A stretch of 64,000 bases of DNA from Alphaproteobacteria bacterium (GCA_022822405.1 JAJEBT010000097.1:37850-101849), one strand, 5' to 3'; positions 16,597-25,252 are shown, counted from the stretch's first letter. Translations and numbers: made by a program. Notes: generated by a model from the sequence alone, not told the origin.

Positions 16597-18165
16597 TTGT
16601 ACACCGCATCGCGCATACTGGAGCGCGCGGTCCTGTTCTTTCCGGAGCGTCCCGCACTGGTGGATGGAGACGTGCGGCTGACTTATCGCCAGCTGGGCGG
16701 CCGCGTGCACCGGCTTGCCAATGCCCTTCGCGGGCTCGGGCTGGAGCGCGGCGATCGCGTTGCCGTGCTCGATCACAATTCGCACCGCTACGCCGAGGCC
16801 TATTACGCGTGCGCGCTCGCGGGATTCGCGTTCCTGCCGCTCAATTCGCGGCTGGCGCCGCCCGAGCTCGCATACATCTTCAACGACTCGGACGCGCGGG
16901 CGCTCCTGCTGTCGGAGCCGTTCGGCGGCCTCCTTGAGGAGGTGCGGTCGGAAGCGCCCTCGCTCGAGTTCCTCGTCGGGCTCGACATCGATCCCTGTCC
17001 GGCCGGCGTTGCCGACTACGAGGCCCTGATCGGCGCTGCCTCCGACCGGTTCGTCGAACCGGGAGGTGGCCTCGACGACGTCATGCAGATCTACTACACG
17101 TCGGGCACGACCGGCGATCCCAAGGGCGTCTGCCTGACCAACGCCAACGTGTTCTGCTGCGGCCTCGACTGCATCGGCACCATGGATTTCCGGCTGGGCA
17201 GCATCTGGCTGCACTGCGCGCCGATGTTCCATCTCGCTGACGCCGTTGCGTTCTGGGCCGTGCCCATGGTTGGCGGCACGCAGGTCTGCGTGCAGTTCCG
17301 GCCCGATGAGGCGCTGCGGCTGATCGAGTCGGAACGTGTCACCATTACGTCGCTGCCGGCCACCCTGATCGCGATGATCGCCAACCACGGTGGCGTCGCA
17401 GATTACGATCTTTCGAGCCTCACCCAGATCATGTATGGCGGTTCACCGACGCCGATCGGGGTGCTCCGGAAGGCGGAGGAATTTTTTCCGTCCAGCCTCC
17501 TTCTGCATACCTACGGCATCACCGAGACGGCCGGACTCGCCTGCTGCCTGCACCCCTCGGAACACGACCTTTCGGTTCCGGATGGCGGCATCCACCGCGC
17601 GGGCTCATGCGGGCCGCCGACGCCGCTGATCGATCTCCGCGTCGTCGATGACGGCGGCAACGACCTGCCTGTCGGCACCGTTGGCGAGGTGCTGTGCGGC
17701 GGGCCCAAGGTCATGAAGGGGTACTGGCGCCGCCCCGATCTGACGTCCGAGGTCCTCCGCGACGGCTGGTACAGCACCGGCGACATGGGCTATCTCGACG
17801 ACACCGGGCATCTCTATCTGGTTGACCGCAAGAAGGACATGATCATCACCGGCGCCGAGAACGTCTATTCGGTCGAGATCGAGAACCTGCTCTCGACCCA
17901 TCCTGCGGTGCTTGAAACCGCTGTCTTCGGGATCCCCCACGAGCTGTGGGGTGAACAGGTCCACGCGATCGTTGTCAAGCGCGGCGGCCACGAGGATATC
18001 TCGGCAGCCGAGATCCTCGAGTTCTGTCGCGGCCGGATCGCCGGTTACAAGATTCCGAAGTCGCTGGATTTCGTCGACGGCCCTCTGCCGACAACCGGGC
18101 CCGGCAAGGTCGCCAAGCGCCGCCTGCGCGATCCCTACTGGGAGGGGACGAACCGACGCGTCTGA
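16597..18165 (+). CDS. AMP-dependent acyl-CoA synthetase/ligase
   Basis: The product is 522 residues. A TTG at 16597 has an excellent GGGGGAGG 6 nt upstream and gives the family-like start YTASRILERAV; an in-frame GTG at 16573 or ATG at 16540 are alternatives with poorer sites. Adenylate-forming motifs: the P-loop YYTSGTTGDPKGV, the A5 motif HTYGITETAGLAC, the hinge/A8 region GWYSTGDMGYLDDTGHLYLVDRKKD (shown here only in part as STGDMGYLDD), and A10 PTTGPGKVAKR with the catalytic lysine. It activates a carboxylic acid to its CoA thioester. The Rieske oxygenase gene follows after 31 bp, suggesting one transcript and a shared aromatic or terpenoid acid substrate (inference). Confidence 0.88.
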   Translation: MYTASRILERAVLFFPERPALVDGDVRLTYRQLGGRVHRLANALRGLGLERGDRVAVLDHNSHRYAEAYYACALAGFAFLPLNSRLAPPELAYIFNDSDARALLLSEPFGGLLEEVRSEAPSLEFLVGLDIDPCPAGVADYEALIGAASDRFVEPGGGLDDVMQIYYTSGTTGDPKGVCLTNANVFCCGLDCIGTMDFRLGSIWLHCAPMFHLADAVAFWAVPMVGGTQVCVQFRPDEALRLIESERVTITSLPATLIAMIANHGGVADYDLSSLTQIMYGGSPTPIGVLRKAEEFFPSSLLLHTYGITETAGLACCLHPSEHDLSVPDGGIHRAGSCGPPTPLIDLRVVDDGGNDLPVGTVGEVLCGGPKVMKGYWRRPDLTSEVLRDGWYSTGDMGYLDDTGHLYLVDRKKDMIITGAENVYSVEIENLLSTHPAVLETAVFGIPHELWGEQVHAIVVKRGGHEDISAAEILEFCRGRIAGYKIPKSLDFVDGPLPTTGPGKVAKRRLRDPYWEGTNRRV

Positions 18166-18196
18166 GGACGCCGTCGACCCGCAACAGGAAACCGCC

Positions 18197-19222
18197 ATGG
18201 CTGATTTCGTTCGCAACGCATGGTACGCGGCCTGCTGGTCCGATGAGTTGACGGGTGGCCCGGCCGCAAGACGGATTCTGGACGAGGACGTCGCGCTCTA
18301 CCGGACCGCGTCCGGTCGCGCCGCTGCGGTCGAGGACTGCTGTCCCCACCGCTTCGCGCCGCTATCCTTCGGCTCGGTCGAGGGAGAGAACATTGTTTGC
18401 GGCTACCACGGGATGAGTTTCGCCCTTGATGGCGCCTGCACCGCCATTCCGGGCCAGCGGAACGTTCCGTCCCGCGCGCGGGTCCGCGCATTCCCGGTCG
18501 TCGAGAAGCACCGGCTCGTCTGGGTCTGGACCGGCGCAGCCGAGCGTGCTGACCCGAACCTTGTTCCGGATGTGCACTGGATCGGCGATCCGGGCTGGAC
18601 CTCGGTGACCGGAACCATGCGCTACGACTGCAACTGGATCCTGCTGGTCGACAACCTGATCGACCTTTCCCACACCGCCTTCGTTCACAAGTCGACGATC
18701 GGTACCGACGATGTGGCGGCCACGGAGGTGACGGCGGTGCGGGAAGGCAATATCGTTACCGTCACGCGCCTGATGAACGATACCGAGCCGTCGGTGTTCT
18801 ATCGCAAGGTCGGCGGGTTCGAGGGCAAGATCGACCGCTGGCACAGGATCTGGCTCGAACCGCCCTCGACCGTGGTCATCGACGCCGGTGGAGTCCCGGC
18901 GGGCACCGGGGACAGGAGCCGTGGCATCGATACCCGAGTCATCAGCATGCTGACGCCGGTGGGCAATAGCGCCGTTGACCAGCTCTGGGCGTTCTCTCGC
19001 GATTTCAGACTGGATGATGCCGGCGTCGACGACACGATAGCCCGTTCGATAGACGTGACCTTCAACGAGGACCGGGCCATTCTTGCCGGACAGCAGAGGA
19101 ACGCCGAGGCGCGGCCTGACCAGGGGATGCTGAACAACGCCGCCGATGCCGGCGTCGTTCATGCGCGCCGTATCATCGACGAGTTTCTCGCAGCCGAGAG
19201 GGCGCAAGAAACCGGCCGCTGA
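18197..19222 (+). CDS. Rieske non-haem iron oxygenase, VanA-like oxygenase component
   Basis: The product is 341 residues. The Rieske domain has C49-P-H51 and C68-x2-H71 with the standard 16-residue spacing, binding a [2Fe-2S] cluster. The catalytic domain has D156-LS-H159-x4-H164, the bridging aspartate and two histidine iron ligands of the mononuclear centre. Overall layout (NAWYAACWSDEL start, VanA-type C-terminal domain) resembles vanillate O-demethylase oxygenase and related demethylases. No ferredoxin-reductase partner (VanB) is encoded next to it, so the electron donor must come from elsewhere. It follows the acyl-CoA synthetase closely. Confidence 0.9.
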   Translation: MADFVRNAWYAACWSDELTGGPAARRILDEDVALYRTASGRAAAVEDCCPHRFAPLSFGSVEGENIVCGYHGMSFALDGACTAIPGQRNVPSRARVRAFPVVEKHRLVWVWTGAAERADPNLVPDVHWIGDPGWTSVTGTMRYDCNWILLVDNLIDLSHTAFVHKSTIGTDDVAATEVTAVREGNIVTVTRLMNDTEPSVFYRKVGGFEGKIDRWHRIWLEPPSTVVIDAGGVPAGTGDRSRGIDTRVISMLTPVGNSAVDQLWAFSRDFRLDDAGVDDTIARSIDVTFNEDRAILAGQQRNAEARPDQGMLNNAADAGVVHARRIIDEFLAAERAQETGR

Positions 19223-19377
19223 CGGTCGCACAGCCTCGGCAGTCTTCCAGCGAAGATAAGCAGGCGGAGTCCGGCGCAGGATCCGGAGTCCGCAACATGC
19301 AGCGCCGCCCGACGGCTCCGGTCACCGGTCCGTCCCGCGGCCGATGCCGGCGTCGATGCGGCGGCGCTTGGTGTCGG

Positions 19378-19407
19378 CGCCCCGCCAGCCATTCGGGAGG
19401 CGGGGCG
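19378..19407 (-). terminator. Stem-loop downstream of the cold-shock gene
   Basis: CGCCCCGCC (19378-19386) and GGCGGGGCG (19399-19407) form a perfect 9-bp GC stem with a 12-nt loop, 9 bp after the cold-shock gene stop. There is no U-tract, so efficiency is uncertain. Confidence 0.45.
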
Positions 19408-19415
19408 CAGGCGGA

Positions 19416-19625
19416 TCAGTCGATTGCCTGCAGCTGGTCCGCCGCTTCGCGACCGTCGCGGCTCGGAACCAGTTCGAAACGGATCTTCTGTCCCTCTTGC
19501 AGCCCGGTAAGGCCTGCACGCTCAACGGCGGAAATATGCACGAACGCGTCCTTGCCGCCGCCTTCAGGCTCGATGAATCCGAACCCCTTTGCGGCATTGA
19601 ACCATTTTACGGTGCCTGTCGGCAT
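19416..19625 (-). CDS. Cold-shock domain protein (CspA family)
   Basis: The product is 69 residues, a single OB-fold cold-shock domain. [19 protein letters not shown] carries RNP1 (KGFGFI) and DAFVHISAV carries RNP2. The ATG at 19625 follows GGAGAAG. These proteins bind single-stranded RNA and act as RNA chaperones. The predicted promoter (19751-19780) implies a leader of about 120 nt, as is usual for cold-shock mRNAs. The neighbour upstream is TrmO on the same strand, separated by 218 bp. Confidence 0.95.
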   Translation of the reverse strand: MPTGTVKWFNAAKGFGFIEPEGGGKDAFVHISAVERAGLTGLQEGQKIRFELVPSRDGREAADQLQAID

Positions 19626-19750
19626 AGCTACTTCTCCATACAGTGTGCGGTGCCGGATCCGGAATCCGCACGGTCTCGATCATCCTGTCCGGGTGCAGCT
19701 TGTCGCGTCGCGAGACGTCGAAGAGTACGCCAGGGCAGTCACACGGCGAC

Positions 19751-19780
19751 ATAATAGCCCGTTTGCCACCGCAAACGCAA
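19751..19780 (-). promoter_or_regulatory. Promoter of the cold-shock gene with an inverted repeat in its spacer
   Basis: Read on the minus strand: TTGCGT (19780-19775), 18-nt spacer, TATTAT (19756-19751). The spacer and the edge of the -35 contain a perfect inverted repeat, GTTTGC-CACC-GCAAAC (19761-19776), placed where a repressor would block RNA polymerase. Confidence 0.5.
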
Positions 19781-19783
19781 TCA

Positions 19784-19807
19784 CCAAAGTTGTGGCCAAA
19801 GTTGTGG
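19784..19807. repeat. Tandem 12-bp repeat upstream of the cold-shock promoter
   Basis: Two perfect head-to-tail copies of CCAAAGTTGTGG (19784-19795 and 19796-19807) abut the -35 side of the predicted cold-shock promoter. The position is that of an activator site or UP-like element. No other copy was noticed in the window. Confidence 0.6.
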
Positions 19808-19843
19808 CGCGGTTCCAGAGCCGCACGAGTTCCGATGCAGCCC

Positions 19844-20308
19844 TTACCAGTAACCGGCCATGAGCTCCTTCGACCAGTCCGGTTCGGCGACGTCGCCTCG
19901 CGGCTCGAACCCGGTCATGTAGGGCTTGATGTCGATCACAGGGGTGCCGTCGACGGCGTCCAGCCCCTGCACATGCAGCCGTCGCCCCTCGACACCGAGG
20001 ATGCGGCAGGTCGTCACGCCGACCCGGTTGGGCCGGTTCTTGCCGCGCTGCGCAAAGATGCCGACCAGCGGCCAGTCCCTGTTATTGCGCGGATGGCGGG
20101 CGCCCCATTCGATGGTCGCCGGATCGACCTGGTCGAAGTGGAACACGATCACGGCGTGGGAAAACTGGTCGAGGCTCGACAGCGCCGTCTCGTCGAGGCG
20201 CCGGTCGAGTTCGATCCAGGCCTCGATCCCGCCCCAGTTGTCGTTGATGACCTCGGCACGGCCGCCGCACACGGTGCCGATTGCCTCAAGTTCTATTTGT
20301 GCGCCCAT
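19844..20308 (-). CDS. trmO: TrmO-family tRNA (N6-threonylcarbamoyladenosine-37-N6)-methyltransferase
   Basis: The product is 154 residues, a single TsaA/UPF0066 beta-barrel domain without the C-terminal extension of the E. coli protein. Diagnostic stretches are FSHAVIVFHFDQV (about residues 48-60), ARHPRNNRDWPLVGIFAQRGKNRPNRVG (conserved core about 70-97) and LDAVDGTPVIDIKPYM. TrmO uses S-adenosylmethionine to convert t6A37 to m6t6A37 in tRNA-Thr. It lies 3 bp downstream of a TsaC/Sua5-like gene on the same strand, which would help make the t6A substrate. Confidence 0.87.
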   Translation of the reverse strand: MGAQIELEAIGTVCGGRAEVINDNWGGIEAWIELDRRLDETALSSLDQFSHAVIVFHFDQVDPATIEWGARHPRNNRDWPLVGIFAQRGKNRPNRVGVTTCRILGVEGRRLHVQGLDAVDGTPVIDIKPYMTGFEPRGDVAEPDWSKELMAGYW

Positions 20309-20311
20309 CCT

Positions 20312-21025
20312 TCAGCCTTCCCCTCCGGGTTCCGGCGGCAGTTCGATGCCGAAGTGCCGCCGCAGCATGTCGTCGATCAGGTCAAAGCACGAGCCATAGC
20401 GGATCACGCGCATGTCGCTGAAATTGATCATTGTCGAGGACTTCTCGTAGCGATGCCAGCGCATCAGGCCGTGGTCGAGAACGATGTCCGCGGCATCGAG
20501 AACCTCCTGCTCGATGTCCCCGGCGCGGAACTTCACGCCCCGGAGTGAGATATTTGCCGATGAGCCGATGACGAGGCGGTTGTCGGCAAACGCGATGCGG
20601 GCCAGCGAATCCATCACCGGGCCCGCATTCAGCAACATGGCCAGCGTTCCGTGGTCGGTGGTCTGCTCGAGAATGTCGGGGCGCAGCATCGCCATCGCCG
20701 GGTGGTCGAGCCGCGCGTTGGCTGCGGTCCCGAGCGGCAGGTCGCATTGCTCGGTGATCGCCGCCACGATGTCGCGGCGGTCGCCGGGGAGGTCATGGAG
20801 TGCCGCGTGCATCTCGCTGCAGCCGCAGACCGCGTTGAGCTTGTCCGGCTTGCGCCGCTTGACCTCGAATATGCGCCAGATTGCCTCCGGGTCGCAGGCG
20901 ACGATCACATAACCGACATCCGTCGGGACGATCCCGATCCCGCCGCCCGCGAGCACCTCGTAGACGCGCGCCGCGTCCGTTTGTTCATTGCCGAAATCCA
21001 TGGGCCCGAAAACCTCTCCGATCAT
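20312..21025 (-). CDS. YrdC/Sua5-fold protein, probable L-threonylcarbamoyladenylate synthase-like
   Basis: The product is about 237 residues. The YrdC fold is supported by GGGIGIVPTDVGYVIV near the N-terminus, FEVKRRKPDKLNAVCG (the KxR-type nucleotide loop) and GSSANISLRGVKF (SxN loop). TsaC/Sua5 makes threonylcarbamoyl-AMP from threonine, bicarbonate and ATP for t6A37. This protein is a divergent branch (for example KRRKPDKLNA instead of KgRP..PL), so a paralogous carbamoylation role is possible. Start choice is open: ATGs at 21049, 21025 and 21001 are in frame, and the last has GGAGAGG upstream. The aminotransferase gene diverges from 21151. Confidence 0.75.
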   Translation of the reverse strand: MIGEVFGPMDFGNEQTDAARVYEVLAGGGIGIVPTDVGYVIVACDPEAIWRIFEVKRRKPDKLNAVCGCSEMHAALHDLPGDRRDIVAAITEQCDLPLGTAANARLDHPAMAMLRPDILEQTTDHGTLAMLLNAGPVMDSLARIAFADNRLVIGSSANISLRGVKFRAGDIEQEVLDAADIVLDHGLMRWHRYEKSSTMINFSDMRVIRYGSCFDLIDDMLRRHFGIELPPEPGGEG

Positions 21026-21150
21026 GGCCGTGGGTCCGGGCCGTGCCATCGCCGCCGGATCCGTCACTGTCGGCCGCTTCTTACGGCCTCTGCACTTGTC
21101 GGGCAAGTCGGCGCCAGCTATAGACGCGGCAACAACCGGGAGTATCGCAC

Positions 21151-22338
21151 ATGGACGCGGACGCACGCGCAGCGAACGGCCTTCGCCGGAGCATCGAGGA
21201 CCTGCCCGAATCCCTGATCCGGTACGTCTCCGAGCCCAACATGGACCGCGCCGGGCTGGTGCGGTTGTGGTTCGGCGAGCCGGATCGTCCGACACCGGAC
21301 TTCATCAAGCGGGCGGCCGAGGCGGCGCTCGCCGACAATCACGTGTTCTATGCAAGCAACCGCGGAGTTCCGCCGCTTCGCGAAGCGATCTGCGAATACG
21401 CAACGGGCCTGCATGGCCGACCGATCAGCCTGGATCGCATCACCGTCTCGGGATCGGGCATGAACGCGATCATGATGATCTCGGAAGCGCTGCTGTCGCG
21501 CGGCGACAACATCGTCGTGGTCGGCCCGGTCTGGCCGAACTGCCGGGAGACGGCGCGAATCATGGATGCCGAGCCGCGCGAGGCGTTGCTTCGGCTCGGA
21601 GCTGACGGGCGCTGGCATCTCGATATCGACGAGCTGTTCAGCCACTGCGACGAGCATACGCGGGCAATATTCATCAATTCGCCCGGCAATCCCACCGGCT
21701 GGGTCATGCCGGCGGAGGAGCAGCTGGCTGTCCTGGAGGAATGCCGCAGGCGCGGCATCTGGGTGGTCAGCGACGAGGTCTACATCCGGCTCGCTTACGA
21801 ATCCGGTCTGCCGCTCGGCCGCGCCCCGTCCTTTCTCGACATTGCCGAGGACGAAGACCGGGTGGTCGTCGTCAATTCGTTTTCGAAGTCATGGTCGATG
21901 ACCGGGTGGAGGCTGGGCTGGATGACGCATCCGCCGTCGGCAGGGGACGGGTTCTCCAAGCTCATGGAGTACAATATCGCGAGCCCCACGACCTTCGTGC
22001 AGTATGCCGGCGTCACCGCCATTCGCGAGGGCGAGGACTTCGTTACCGAGACCGTGGAGCGTTACCGCCGCAACCGCGATGTCGTCGTGCAGCGGCTGGG
22101 CGCCATGGAGCGGGTGACGCTTTCGAAGCCCGAGGGTGCCTTCTACGCGTTCTTTGCAGTCGACGGCATGACCGATTCGGTCGCCTTTGCGCAGACGCTC
22201 ATAGAGGAAGCCGGGGTCGGCTTGGCGCCGGGGCTGGCGTTCGGCGACGGCGCCGAGGGCTGGATGCGCCTGTGCTTTGCTGCCGATATCGAAACAATTG
22301 CCGAAGCCATGGACCGCCTGCAGCCGATCCTCGGCTGA
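21151..22338 (+). CDS. Class I/II PLP-dependent aminotransferase
   Basis: The product is 395 residues with the fold-type I architecture: NHVFYASNRGVPPLREAI (substrate/cofactor loop), NSPGNPTGW (about 176-184), DEVY (208-211, PLP pyridine aspartate region) and the Schiff-base lysine K246 in NSFSKSWSMTGWRLGW. An aspartate/aromatic/kynurenine-type aminotransferase of the AspC branch is the best description; the substrate pair is undetermined. The ATG follows GGGAG at about 9 nt. The 3' end abuts the MarR gene convergently with only 2 bp between. Confidence 0.9.
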   Translation: MDADARAANGLRRSIEDLPESLIRYVSEPNMDRAGLVRLWFGEPDRPTPDFIKRAAEAALADNHVFYASNRGVPPLREAICEYATGLHGRPISLDRITVSGSGMNAIMMISEALLSRGDNIVVVGPVWPNCRETARIMDAEPREALLRLGADGRWHLDIDELFSHCDEHTRAIFINSPGNPTGWVMPAEEQLAVLEECRRRGIWVVSDEVYIRLAYESGLPLGRAPSFLDIAEDEDRVVVVNSFSKSWSMTGWRLGWMTHPPSAGDGFSKLMEYNIASPTTFVQYAGVTAIREGEDFVTETVERYRRNRDVVVQRLGAMERVTLSKPEGAFYAFFAVDGMTDSVAFAQTLIEEAGVGLAPGLAFGDGAEGWMRLCFAADIETIAEAMDRLQPILG

Positions 22339-22340
22339 TC

Positions 22341-22793
22341 TCACCCGGCGAGGCGGCCCGGTTCGTCGTCGACCTCGGGCGAAAATCCGGCATAGAGCTT
22401 GGACAGGAGCTGGCGCAGTGTCGCGAGTTCGGCTTCCGTGAACGCTGCCGCGGCCTGCTCCTCAAGCGCCCTGGCAGCAGGAATCAGCCTTTCCGTGATC
22501 TCGCGGCCGGCCGGCCGGAGGCCGACGATCACCTGCCGGGCGTCGCCGCCCCGCTGGCGCTCGACGAGATCCTTCGCGTCCATGCGGCCGACCAGGCGCG
22601 ACAACGTCGACAGATTGATGCTCGTCAGTTCGGAAAGGACCGTGATCGGCTGTTCGCCGCGCTGGTAGAGTGCGGACAGCACGCGCCACATCTGGACATC
22701 GACACCCTCCGCCGCGAGGACCGGCGAGAACTCGGCGACGAATCGCTGTCCCAGCCGGTTGACGAGATAGGGCAGGTAGGTTCCGAGTTCCAT
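22341..22793 (-). CDS. MarR-family transcriptional regulator
   Basis: The product is 150 residues. The winged helix-turn-helix core is visible: VQMWRVLSALYQRGEQPITVL, then LTSINLSTLSRLVGRMDAKDLVERQRGGDARQV (recognition helix and wing, about residues 57-89). MarR proteins dimerise and usually repress their own operon until a phenolic or other ligand binds. The gene starts 3 bp after the stop of the LLM oxidoreductase, so it is the distal gene of that operon. A 12-bp palindrome upstream of the operon (23957-23968) is a candidate autoregulatory site. Confidence 0.9.
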   Translation of the reverse strand: MELGTYLPYLVNRLGQRFVAEFSPVLAAEGVDVQMWRVLSALYQRGEQPITVLSELTSINLSTLSRLVGRMDAKDLVERQRGGDARQVIVGLRPAGREITERLIPAARALEEQAAAAFTEAELATLRQLLSKLYAGFSPEVDDEPGRLAG

Positions 22794-22796
22794 CCG

Positions 22797-23873
22797 CTAT
22801 TCTGCCGCTGTCCGGTAGTTCTCGAAGGCCGGCGCGATCTCCGCCATGAACTTGTGCATCTGCTCCTTGACCAGCGCGTGCGGCTTGTTGCCGACATTGA
22901 AGTAGAGGATGACCTCGGAGATGCCTGCGGCCTCGACCAGCTTGAGCTGGTCGATGATCTGCTGGGGGCTGCCGATGAGCACCGAATTGGCCGACAGCTT
23001 GTCCTTCTCCATGTTGCGGAGCACTTCGTTGATCTTGAGGAAGTAGTGCATGGTCGGCGGCATGGTCTTCGGATCGTCGGGGAAGGCGCGCAGCACGCAG
23101 TGCTTGAAGTAGTCCATCATGGCCTGGCGGCCGACATCGTCCTCGTCTGCGTTTTCGGCGATGTGGATGAAGTAGCTGCACATGGCGCGGCCGGGTTCGT
23201 GGCCCTCGGCAGCGCAGCGTTCGCGGTAGGCGTCGACGGCCCGGTCGAGGCTGCCGAACACCATCGCGGCGGCGAACGGCGCGTAGATGATGTTGAGACC
23301 CCGTTTCGCGGCCATCTTGATCGAGGTCTCCGAAAACGAGGCAACGTAGAACGGAATCGGGTTCTGGACCGGCTTCGGCGTGATCGACATGTCGTCGATG
23401 TGGTACCAGTTCCCGTGGTGGGACCAGAAGCCCGGCTCCGTCCAGGCCTTGAGAAGGACGTCGATGCCTTCCTCGAACATTTCGGCTGACTTCATGAAGT
23501 CGGCGCCGAAGGGCGCGTACTCGGCCTGGTCGTAGCCGCGTCCGGTCGCGAAATCGACACGCCCGCCGGAGAGCAGGTCGAGCGTGGCCCAGCATTCGGC
23601 GACGTGAACCGGGTGGTGAAGCGGCAGCACGTTAACCGCCGGGGCGAAGCGGATGTTCCTGGTCTCGGGAATGATGCTGGCGAGCAGGATGTCGGGGCGC
23701 GAGTTGACGCCGAGCCGGTCGAAGTGGTGCTCGCCGATCCACGCCGAATGGTAGCCGAGCCGGTCCGCGAGGATCGCCTGTTCGCGGATTTCAAGGACGA
23801 ACTGGCTCGCCGAGCGCGGGTTGTCGGGATAGTGGTTGTCCGAAAGGGTGAAATATCCGAAGTCGATGGTCAT
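22797..23873 (-). CDS. LLM-class flavin-dependent oxidoreductase (bacterial luciferase-like)
   Basis: The product is 358 residues. Family landmarks: ADRLGYHSAWIGEHHFDRLG (about residues 36-55, with the EHH active-site pair), ECWATLDLLSGGRVDFATGRGYDQAEY and IGSPQQIIDQL. It should use FMN to oxygenate or otherwise oxidise a small substrate in the cytosol; no dedicated reductase is adjacent. The ATG at 23873 follows GGAGCGAAAGC. A co-transcribed MarR gene suggests ligand-inducible expression. Substrate unknown. Confidence 0.88.
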   Translation of the reverse strand: MTIDFGYFTLSDNHYPDNPRSASQFVLEIREQAILADRLGYHSAWIGEHHFDRLGVNSRPDILLASIIPETRNIRFAPAVNVLPLHHPVHVAECWATLDLLSGGRVDFATGRGYDQAEYAPFGADFMKSAEMFEEGIDVLLKAWTEPGFWSHHGNWYHIDDMSITPKPVQNPIPFYVASFSETSIKMAAKRGLNIIYAPFAAAMVFGSLDRAVDAYRERCAAEGHEPGRAMCSYFIHIAENADEDDVGRQAMMDYFKHCVLRAFPDDPKTMPPTMHYFLKINEVLRNMEKDKLSANSVLIGSPQQIIDQLKLVEAAGISEVILYFNVGNKPHALVKEQMHKFMAEIAPAFENYRTAAE

Positions 23874-24240
23874 GCTTTCGCTCCTTCGAGGTCGGCCGCC
23901 CGGTCATGGCTCCGCAGCTTGCAGCATCGGCGGATCATGGCAGCGAATGCGATTATTTGCAACTGCAAGTTTTTTCTGGCGGGCACCGGCGGAACGGCAA
24001 GCCCCTGGCTCCTTTCCCGGGGCGGCGCTGTGCGGCCCGTCGCCGAAATCTCGGTACACCTTGCCGTGCGGCAGAACCGGGCCTGGCCCGGGCCGGCACA
24101 GGTTCGCGAGTTGCCGAACGCGGCCAAAACGGGCAGACATCAGGGTCGGACAATGCCCGCAGGTATCAGGTGGCCAGCGGGCCGCGCAACGGCTGCTGGC
24201 GAGTCGCCGGTGGCCGGAATGAACAGGGGAGGGAAAGTCG
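23874..24240. other. Divergent intergenic region, 367 bp
   Basis: No gene is supported. An AT-rich patch around 23950-23980 contains the TTGCA-AC-TGCAA palindrome described separately. Promoters for the LLM-marR operon and the alpha/beta hydrolase are expected here. Confidence 0.5.
23957..23968. promoter_or_regulatory. 12-bp palindrome TTGCA-AC-TGCAA, candidate MarR operator
   Basis: Perfect 5-bp arms with a 2-bp centre lie about 85 bp upstream of the LLM start, in an AT-rich patch. MarR proteins bind short, nearly perfect palindromes of this size, and a marR gene is in the operon it precedes. A related spaced dyad occurs at 26248-26267. Confidence 0.4.
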
Positions 24241-25122
24241 ATGGGAACTGCCGTGTACCGGAACTACGACGCCGAAGCGCTGTACGGGCAATACAACAAC
24301 CGTGCGATGATCGCCGAAGATGCGCTGGCGGCAATCAAGGACGATCAGAACGCCCGCTCGTCGGCCTTTCGTGCAGGCGCGGCGCGCAAGCATCTCGATA
24401 TCGCCTACGGCTCGCATGAGCGGGAACGGCTCGATCTCTTCCTTCCGGAGGGGGACGGCGCGCCGCTGTTCGCGTTCATGCACGGCGGCTACTGGCAATG
24501 GAACGACAAGGAAGGCTTCGAGTTCCTTGCCGAAGCGGTTGTTGCCGCCGGGGCCGCGTTCGCGAACATCGAATATGCGCTGTGTCCGACGGTGACGCTT
24601 GCGGAACTTTCGGACCAGTGTCGCCGGGCCATGGCGCATCTGTGGCGGGAAGGGCCGCGTTACGGTTTCGACCGTGACCGGATCGTCGTCTCCGGCCACT
24701 CGGCGGGCGGACATCTGACGGCGATGATGATGGCCACCGACTGGCCGGGTTTCGGGGAGGGTCTGCCGCCCAACCTGGTTGCAGCGGGCCTGCCCATCAG
24801 CGGCATCTACGACGTTGAACCGATTCGGCTGACACCGCTCAACGACGCGGTTCGCTTGCGCGAAGACGATGTTTCAGCGGTCAGCCCGATGTTCATGCGA
24901 CCGCCGTCGCCAGCCCCCGTGGTCGTTGCATATGGCGGTGACGAGTCCGAGGAGTTTCACCGCCAGGCGGGCGATTTCGTCGCGACATGGACAGGACACG
25001 GCATGCGCGCCAGCCTTCTGGAACTCTCCGGCCGTGACCACTTCACGGCGCTGAGCGCGCTCGCCGAGCCCGATCACGAACTCTTTCGTCAAGCAATGGA
25101 GTTGTTGCAGGCGGCAGATTGA
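24241..25122 (+). CDS. Alpha/beta hydrolase, HGG/BD-FAE or kynurenine formamidase-like
   Basis: The product is 293 residues. The oxyanion motif HGGYW (81-85) and the nucleophile elbow GHSAGGH with S154 are clear; GRDHFTAL near residue 260 supplies the likely catalytic histidine. The N-terminal YRNYDAEALYGQYNNRA stretch is shared with a group of esterases and formamidases annotated as arylformamidase-like. ATG with GGGAGGG upstream. It diverges from the LLM-marR operon and may share its regulation. No tryptophan-pathway neighbours are present, so a kynurenine role is only one possibility. Confidence 0.87.
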   Translation: MGTAVYRNYDAEALYGQYNNRAMIAEDALAAIKDDQNARSSAFRAGAARKHLDIAYGSHERERLDLFLPEGDGAPLFAFMHGGYWQWNDKEGFEFLAEAVVAAGAAFANIEYALCPTVTLAELSDQCRRAMAHLWREGPRYGFDRDRIVVSGHSAGGHLTAMMMATDWPGFGEGLPPNLVAAGLPISGIYDVEPIRLTPLNDAVRLREDDVSAVSPMFMRPPSPAPVVVAYGGDESEEFHRQAGDFVATWTGHGMRASLLELSGRDHFTALSALAEPDHELFRQAMELLQAAD

Positions 25123-25252
25123 ACGGGTTGCGCCCGGCGGCGAGTGCAGTGACGCGGGCTTCGCGGCAGAGAACCGTACCCCGACCGAGGGTCAGGGTCC
25201 CCGTCCGGCCGACCTTGCCCCGGCGCCTGTCCGCTGCGCCGTCAGGGACGAC

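Noticed and set aside
16468-17388. N-terminal extension of the enoyl-CoA hydratase frame
   Set aside because: The extension is antisense to the acyl-CoA synthetase; the ATG at 16467 has a strong ribosome binding site and the crotonase start.
21741-23595. Long frames on both strands across the aminotransferase, marR and LLM genes
   Set aside because: They are out-of-frame shadows with no recognisable motifs, while the alternative frames encode complete families.
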